Below, piece after piece: positions 59,201-64,000 of a stretch of DNA of 64,000 nt; positions within the stretch are counted from its first letter, which is position 1; every line of letters begins with the position of its first letter. The notes below the pieces were generated by a model. The model saw nothing but the letters and a program-made list of their open reading frames with translations, made no database searches and was not told the DNA's origin. Both the position numbers and the translations under genes were made by a program. The stretch is taken from assembly GCA_007125175.1 (NCBI GenBank), contig SLDS01000096.1, forward strand, positions 1 through 64,000, in the 5' to 3' direction. This stretch comes from Flavobacteriales bacterium (GTDB taxonomy: Bacteria > Bacteroidota > Bacteroidia > Flavobacteriales_D > Cryomorphaceae).

Positions 59201-60024
59201 TAATATGGCCAGGATGCATTGATCGACCAAAGGCGCAAGGCAATGACCACTGCGACCAGCAAGAAAAGGGAATAATACGACAGGTACCGACTTCCGTAGG
59301 AAGAGAAGAAGAAAGTGAGAGCGAGCAGGCAGAGCAAAGCCCCCAGCACACTCAGGGACACAAAAACCGTGGCGCTGTATTTTACCCTTTGGGTATTTTC
59401 ATCAAAGAAGAGGTAGAAGTACTGGTGGGTAGCTTTGAGCTTCACCGCACCTTTTTCGGGACTTATGCTGATGCCTCTCAGCCCTTCCAGATCGAAATCA
59501 GAGGCAAAAGACGCTTCGAGAAACTCGTTCTGGTAGGGATAGGCATCGCGCAAATGTATCGCAGCTATGTACTCGTCTATTCCATCGGTGAGGTAGAGCA
59601 AGCGAAACCAACCATTCTCAAATTGATGCACCTCACGCCCTTGCCTTGCTGCCCGCAGCACAGAGCCCGGCGATAGCCGCGTTCCTGACCACAGCCTCAA
59701 GCTGTCGTTCTGAAACACGAAGGTGTGTATCCCATGCGTTTCTTCCTGCTTCCGCAAATAAGCGCTTTTTGAGTAGAGCACCCTCCTGCTGTTTTTCTGC
59801 TGCATTTCGACCTGCAGGAAGTGCAAAGACCTTTGCGCACGGCGCGTCTTGTCGTCAAGCACACGCGCAAATTCCTCGGCATTGCTTACGAGCTTGAGAT
59901 CGCCCTTGGCGAGGTCGGCCAGAGGGGCATTGAGTGCGAGAAGCGCAATGCCCGATATCAGCAGGGCCAGAATGCCTTTGAGCGATGGGGTTTTCATTGG
60001 GAGATGCTGCCCAAAGTAACACAA
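56293..60024 (-). CDS. Large membrane sensor histidine kinase (NtrY-like)
   Basis: 1243 aa; many TM helices; HAMP 'QWITSPLTVIRQSLGAIDLGRSNRIIGYRARDEIGLLV'; H-box 'VAHEIKNPLTPMKLNIQHLQ'; N-box 'LNNLIKNAIQAIP'; G-boxes 'VRDNGKGIDPG', 'GMGLGLAMC'. Confidence 0.93.
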   Translation of the reverse strand: MCYFGQHLPMKTPSLKGILALLISGIALLALNAPLADLAKGDLKLVSNAEEFARVLDDKTRRAQRSLHFLQVEMQQKNSRRVLYSKSAYLRKQEETHGIHTFVFQNDSLRLWSGTRLSPGSVLRAARQGREVHQFENGWFRLLYLTDGIDEYIAAIHLRDAYPYQNEFLEASFASDFDLEGLRGISISPEKGAVKLKATHQYFYLFFDENTQRVKYSATVFVSLSVLGALLCLLALTFFFSSYGSRYLSYYSLFLLVAVVIALRLWSINASWPYYVHDSEWFNPTLYASSKWSASLSDFLINSVILLGLALAARYLYLPHSSFRRPGTIVQLLLLAALFAYATFVNYMLKGLVLNSKIPFNINVLTEIDPRSVAGLFGTGAMYFSFLLLADALVIYANRYKAGRRQWMILMLMLASILHIACSHFVGIKDLIFVLWPSVLIGLLLYLRCYAPKVQLSLGHAVLISLLLATVSSHNFIKYKDIRDQQEKEMLVEKLVLNNDPIAELLFPEVGQRLARDPNIRRVFKESDLHTRQVLEGYIIQRYFSGYWSNYDVEIFPFLGDSSAWGKLSPSKPRALSEFLKMATEFGEEVNGSDMLYFMPASRELTRYIAILPLHYELAPEPDGFFVILMSSKSLQQSVGFPALLVDAGMRPTTSSQSKSFSVAKYVDGTLRSSTGEYVYRRRAGPFANMPKYPGFIVKNNYKHLVAAPNPFQILVVSSPLITWVDRLSVVSYISGFFGLILALALVAKHLISGKRVFLLSFNQKIQALLILLSIASMLLFALATRFYIEKNFTEKNERQIREKMQSILREVQEQVDQEERLNFQMAEYLNRMLSQLAYVFYSDIHFYASDGSLLASSQMRMFNEGLVSRQMSPAAFANLDYLERTSYLHEERIGGLRYTSAYAPVYNREGIVLGYINLPYFARQSELNQEIADFFEAIVNVFILLLILAVLVGLFVSQWITSPLTVIRQSLGAIDLGRSNRIIGYRARDEIGLLVAEYNAKVAELEHHAEKLAQSERESAWREMAKQVAHEIKNPLTPMKLNIQHLQRLLEQGNTLSSEQVQRLTNNLIEQIDGLSNIANSFSSFAKMPQSQPVKLDLCALLRNSISLYDSMDDVKIQLDLGTLEEAVVYSDKEQLIRLLNNLIKNAIQAIPEDRKGRIDLRLSTHEEGYLIRVRDNGKGIDPGLKEKIFMPNFTTKSRGMGLGLAMCKSIVETNRGKIWFESIPGSGSSFFVWLPPHSEEG

Positions 60025-60032
60025 ATTGAGCC

Positions 60033-60060
60033 AAAAAAACTCCGCGCAGCGGCGGAGTTA
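60033..60060 (-). terminator. Rho-independent terminator of the atp operon
   Basis: 8-bp stem aactccgc/gcggagtt (60038-60045/60052-60059); on the minus strand followed by a T-run. Confidence 0.8.
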
Positions 60061-60083
60061 AAGGATCATTTTGGCTTCGGACT

Positions 60084-60971
60084 TTAGCCTTTTAGGGCTT
60101 CCGCACCGGATACGATTTCGAGAATCTCGTTGGTGATGGCTGCTTGGCGGGCCTTGTTGTAGGTAAGGCTGAGTTGCTTGGCCAATTCTGTGGCATTGTC
60201 AGTAGCCTGGTGCATGGCCGTCATACGGGCGCCGTGCTCAGCTGCGTGGGAGTCGAGCAGGGCCTTGTAAAACTGGGTGCGAAGGGACTTAGGGATCAAG
60301 GCTTCAACAATCTCTTCCTTGCTGGGCTCAAAAATGTATTCCCTTGCGGCAAAATCGCTGGATGCTCCTTCTGACTTGGGCTTGGGAGGCTCTATAGGCA
60401 AGAAGTTTTCCGTCGTCGTCACTTGCATCGCAGCATTCTTGAAGCTGTTGTATACCAGATAAACCTTATCCAGCTTCTTCTCCACAAACTTGTCCATGAT
60501 GGCATTGGCGATGGTGCTCGCATCGGCAAAATTGAGGTCTTTGAAGATCTCGTAAGGCTCGGTGGGATAACCAGCTCCGGGCAAGTACCCTCCTTTTTTG
60601 TAGAGGTCGTAGGCTTTCTTTCCAATGGCCAAGACCTTCACGCGGGCTCCTTTATGCTCTTCAATCAGCTCGTTCACCCTGCGGTGCACATTGTTGTTGA
60701 AGCCACCACAGAGTCCTCGATTGGAGTTGATGGCCACGATGAGTACGCGTTCTGCCTCACGGCGCTCTCCGAAAGCATTTTCGCTCACATCGAGGGAGGC
60801 ACTCAGGTTGCTCAATATCTCCTGCATCTTCTCGGCATAAGGCCTCATTTGCAGGATGGCCTGCTGGGCCCTGTGCAACTTGGCGGCAGAGACCATTTTC
60901 ATGGCCGAAGTAATCTGCTTGGTAGAGTTTACCGAAGTGATGCGACCACGTATTTCTTTGAGATTTGCCAT
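60084..60971 (-). CDS. atpG: ATP synthase F1 gamma subunit
   Basis: 'MANLKEIRGRITSVNSTKQITSAMKMVSAAKL' and C-terminal 'TYNKARQAAITNEILEIVSGAEAL'. Confidence 0.98.
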   Translation of the reverse strand: MANLKEIRGRITSVNSTKQITSAMKMVSAAKLHRAQQAILQMRPYAEKMQEILSNLSASLDVSENAFGERREAERVLIVAINSNRGLCGGFNNNVHRRVNELIEEHKGARVKVLAIGKKAYDLYKKGGYLPGAGYPTEPYEIFKDLNFADASTIANAIMDKFVEKKLDKVYLVYNSFKNAAMQVTTTENFLPIEPPKPKSEGASSDFAAREYIFEPSKEEIVEALIPKSLRTQFYKALLDSHAAEHGARMTAMHQATDNATELAKQLSLTYNKARQAAITNEILEIVSGAEALKG

Positions 60972-61019
60972 GCCTTGTATGGGTTGCTAGTTGCTCTTAA
61001 AGCAGCCGTATTGCTTTCC

Positions 61020-62594
61020 TTAGTATTTTTCGACGAGTTCAGCGGCCACTTTGCGCAGCGTTTGGGTTACCTCGTCAGTAAGCTTTCCGGCTTTCAGGGT
61101 TTGCAAAACTTCCATGTGCGAGTTTTCCATGTGGTGCAGAAACTCTTCTTCGAATTCTTTCACGCGCTCAACAGGCACTTTGTTGATCAGTGCATTGGTG
61201 CCGAGGTAGATGATAGCAATCTGCTTTTCTACCGGCAAAGGCGAGTTTTCGGCTTGCTTGAGGATTTCCACGTTGCGCTTACCCTTGTTCAGTACAGACA
61301 TGGTAGCAGCGTCGAGATCGGAGCCAAATTTGGAGAAAGCCTCCAGCTCACGGTATTGGGCCTGGTCAATTTTCAACGTACCGGCTATTTTCTTCATCGA
61401 CTTGATTTGCGCCGAGCCACCCACACGCGATACGGATATACCCACGTTGATTGCGGGCCGCACACCCGCCAGAAACAGGTTGGACTCCAGGAAGATCTGG
61501 CCGTCTGTAATGGAAATTACATTGGTGGGGATATAGGCGGATACGTCACCCGATTGGGTCTCAATGATGGGAAGGGCTGTAAGTGAGCCACCACCTTTCA
61601 CCATGCCTTTGAGAGATTCAGGCAGGTCATTCATCTGTGCGGCAATTTCATCGGAGTTGATGATTTTGGCAGCGCGCTCGAGGAGACGTGAGTGGAGGTA
61701 GAATACGTCACCGGGGTAGGCTTCACGTCCGGGAGGCCGGCGGAGCAGGAGTGATACCTCGCGGTAGGCTACAGCCTGCTTTGAGAGGTCGTCGTATATG
61801 ATCAATGCAGGGCGACCGGTATCGCGGAAAAACTCTCCAATAGCAGCTCCTGCAAATGGTGCGAGGTATTGCATTGGAGCAGGGTCTGCAGCATTGGCCG
61901 CCACGATCACAGAGTATGACATGGCGCCGGCATCCTCGAGCTTTTTCACCAGCTGGGCCACTGTGGATCCTTTCTGGCCAATGGCCACGTAGATGCAGAA
62001 TACGGGCTCTCCACGGTCGTAAAACTCCTTCTGATTGATGATGGTGTCAACCGCTACAGCTGATTTACCCGTTTGGCGGTCGCCGATGATGAGCTCGCGC
62101 TGTCCTCTCCCGATGGGAATCATGGCATCCACTGCCTTGATACCTGTCTGGAGGGGCTCATTTACCGGCTGACGGTATATGACACCGGGAGCTTTGCGCT
62201 CGATGGGCATTTCGTAGAGGTCTCCACCAATGGGGCCTTTTCCGTCGATGGGCTCGCCGAGGGTGTTTACAACACGGCCCAGCATGCCTTCACCTACTTT
62301 GATGGAGGAGATGCGGCCGGTGCGCTTCACAGTGTCACCTTCTTTGATCTCTTGGCTGTTTCCCAGCAATACGGCTCCGACATTGTCTTCCTCAAGATTG
62401 AGTACAGTTCCGCGGAGGCCGTTCTCAAACTCGATGAGCTCACCGGCCTGTACGCTTGTGAGACCATAGATGCGGGCAATTCCATCGCCCACTTGCAATA
62501 CTGTTCCTACTTCCTGGAGTTCAGCTTCTGTTTTGTAACCTGCCAGTTGCTCCCGCAAGATTGCCGATACTTCAGCCGGATTGATTTCCGCCAT
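61020..62594 (-). CDS. atpA: ATP synthase F1 alpha subunit
   Basis: '[19 protein letters not shown]' Walker A; '[29 protein letters not shown]'. Confidence 0.99.
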   Translation of the reverse strand: MAEINPAEVSAILREQLAGYKTEAELQEVGTVLQVGDGIARIYGLTSVQAGELIEFENGLRGTVLNLEEDNVGAVLLGNSQEIKEGDTVKRTGRISSIKVGEGMLGRVVNTLGEPIDGKGPIGGDLYEMPIERKAPGVIYRQPVNEPLQTGIKAVDAMIPIGRGQRELIIGDRQTGKSAVAVDTIINQKEFYDRGEPVFCIYVAIGQKGSTVAQLVKKLEDAGAMSYSVIVAANAADPAPMQYLAPFAGAAIGEFFRDTGRPALIIYDDLSKQAVAYREVSLLLRRPPGREAYPGDVFYLHSRLLERAAKIINSDEIAAQMNDLPESLKGMVKGGGSLTALPIIETQSGDVSAYIPTNVISITDGQIFLESNLFLAGVRPAINVGISVSRVGGSAQIKSMKKIAGTLKIDQAQYRELEAFSKFGSDLDAATMSVLNKGKRNVEILKQAENSPLPVEKQIAIIYLGTNALINKVPVERVKEFEEEFLHHMENSHMEVLQTLKAGKLTDEVTQTLRKVAAELVEKY

Positions 62595-62606
62595 GATTAT
62601 TGTTTT

Positions 62607-63164
62607 TTAAAGTTGTGGTACGTATGGGTTGTCGAGGTAGTCTTTTTTCAAATCCGAAATGGCCCGCGCCAAGGTCTTATCATAGAGTTGGTCACCAACA
62701 CGGATGGAAAAGCCTCCTATTACTGATGGTTTTACAATCTCGGTGACCTCTGCTTTGCCATAGCGGTTTTTGATCAAATCGAGAATTTTTTTGCGTTGTG
62801 GCTCATCGAGCTTTAGGGCTGTGGTAATCTCAGCTTTCGATATGCCGCGCAAAGCCCGCAACTGATCCAAAAATGCCTCGGCAATTTGCAGGGTGAGCAC
62901 CTCGCGCTGTTTTGACACGAGCAATTGGAGGAAGCGCAGACTGAGCTTGTCGACCTTTCCTTCGAAGATTTTGCCAAGGATTGCATTCTTCTTTGTAGCC
63001 TTGATCAGTGGGCTGTGCAAGAGGCTTTTCAAATCTTTGCTGGCCTTTCCGAGCTCAAGGATCAATTTCATGTCCGATTCTATCGCGTCGAGCTTCTTCA
63101 GCTCTTCAGCGAGTAGGATGAGCGACTTGGCATACCTCCGCGATGCCTTGGGATCCATCTGCAT
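62607..63164 (-). CDS. atpH: ATP synthase F1 delta subunit
   Basis: 'ASRRYAKSLILLAEE' and C-terminal 'VKPSVIGGFSIRVGDQLYDKTLARAISDLKK'; position in the operon. Confidence 0.96.
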   Translation of the reverse strand: MQMDPKASRRYAKSLILLAEELKKLDAIESDMKLILELGKASKDLKSLLHSPLIKATKKNAILGKIFEGKVDKLSLRFLQLLVSKQREVLTLQIAEAFLDQLRALRGISKAEITTALKLDEPQRKKILDLIKNRYGKAEVTEIVKPSVIGGFSIRVGDQLYDKTLARAISDLKKDYLDNPYVPQL

Positions 63165-63165
63165 C

Positions 63166-63660
63166 TCAGTTCAGTTTGGTAGAAGCTTCTTCCACGTATT
63201 GATCGATCAGCTTTTTTTGCTTATCGGGGTCGTCGAATTCCTTGCGGATCAGCTTTACAGCTATGTCGAGGCTCAGCTGAGCTACTTGGTTTTTAATATC
63301 GGTGAGAGCGGCCATTTTTTCGTTTCGGATAGATTCCTTGGCCGCATCGAGAATGCGTTGATACTCCTCATTGGCTTTGCCTTTGGCCTCTTCAACGATT
63401 CGCTCCTGGGTTTCTTTGGCTTTTTTGAGCATGTTGTCGCGCTCGAGCCGGGCTTGCTTCAGGAGCTCTTCATTGTCGGCTTTGAGGGCAGCCATTTCTT
63501 CCTTGGCTTTTTGGGCCGACTTGAGTGCTGTTTCTATGGAATCTTCACGCTCTTTGATGGCAGTGAGGATCGGCTTCCAGGCAAATTTGCCCAGGATGAA
63601 AACCACTGTCAGAAAAGCAATGGAAGCCCAGATTACTGTTCCAAAATTTACGTCGAGCAT
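63166..63660 (-). CDS. atpF: ATP synthase F0 subunit B
   Basis: N-terminal TM helix followed by a charged amphipathic helix; 'FILGKFAWKPILTAIKEREDSIETAL'. Confidence 0.97.
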   Translation of the reverse strand: MLDVNFGTVIWASIAFLTVVFILGKFAWKPILTAIKEREDSIETALKSAQKAKEEMAALKADNEELLKQARLERDNMLKKAKETQERIVEEAKGKANEEYQRILDAAKESIRNEKMAALTDIKNQVAQLSLDIAVKLIRKEFDDPDKQKKLIDQYVEEASTKLN

Positions 63661-63684
63661 AGCTGTACAATTAAGTGTTCATGG

Positions 63685-63726
63685 ATAAAAGGTGGGCCCT
63701 TGACCAACCGTCAAGGGGCCCATCTT
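63685..63726 (-). promoter_or_regulatory. Strong intergenic stem-loop between atpE and atpF
   Basis: TGGGCCCCTTGAC-loop-GTCAAGGGCCCA (one bulge) in the atpE-atpF gap, followed on the minus strand by a short TTTTAT. Confidence 0.7.
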
Positions 63727-63737
63727 TTTGTTCTTTT

Positions 63738-63992
<255 letters not shown>

Positions 63993-64000
63993 TTATGTGG

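Noticed and set aside
60423-61586. 387-aa plus-strand ORF
   Set aside because: Antisense to atpG/atpA, which are unambiguous.

Overview
This is a gene-dense chromosomal window from a member of the Bacteroidota. That placement rests on DUF4270, DUF4292 and DUF4837 family proteins, a panC/glgA-like/DUF4270/glmS neighbourhood, a TAnnTTTG promoter-like box, and an F-type ATPase operon that is not followed by atpD/atpC. Most of it is housekeeping: ComF, ExoIII, RadA, RfaE2, PanC, GlmS, CtpA, MltD, GatA, TatA, EnvC, Dut, one tRNA-Leu(CAA), and atpE-F-H-A-G at the right end. The stand-out region is about 20.3-37.5 kb. There, a complete PAPS-synthesis module (cysD, cysN, cysC) at one edge and a PAP phosphatase (cysQ) at the other enclose five putative sulfotransferases. 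They also enclose a Wzx-like flippase, a Wzy-like polymerase, two glycosyltransferases and a Wzc/Wza-like export pair. I read this as a candidate dedicated locus for a sulfated exopolysaccharide or capsule; the product is inferred, not shown. Secondary points of interest are a Wzc-like protein lacking a C-terminal tyrosine cluster, nested inverted repeats in the wzy-like leader, a strong stem-loop between atpE and atpF, a single-domain GT5-like protein, an HELNH metalloprotease, and a 1243-aa orphan histidine kinase. All product names come from reading motifs and overall resemblance in the translations; no database search was run.
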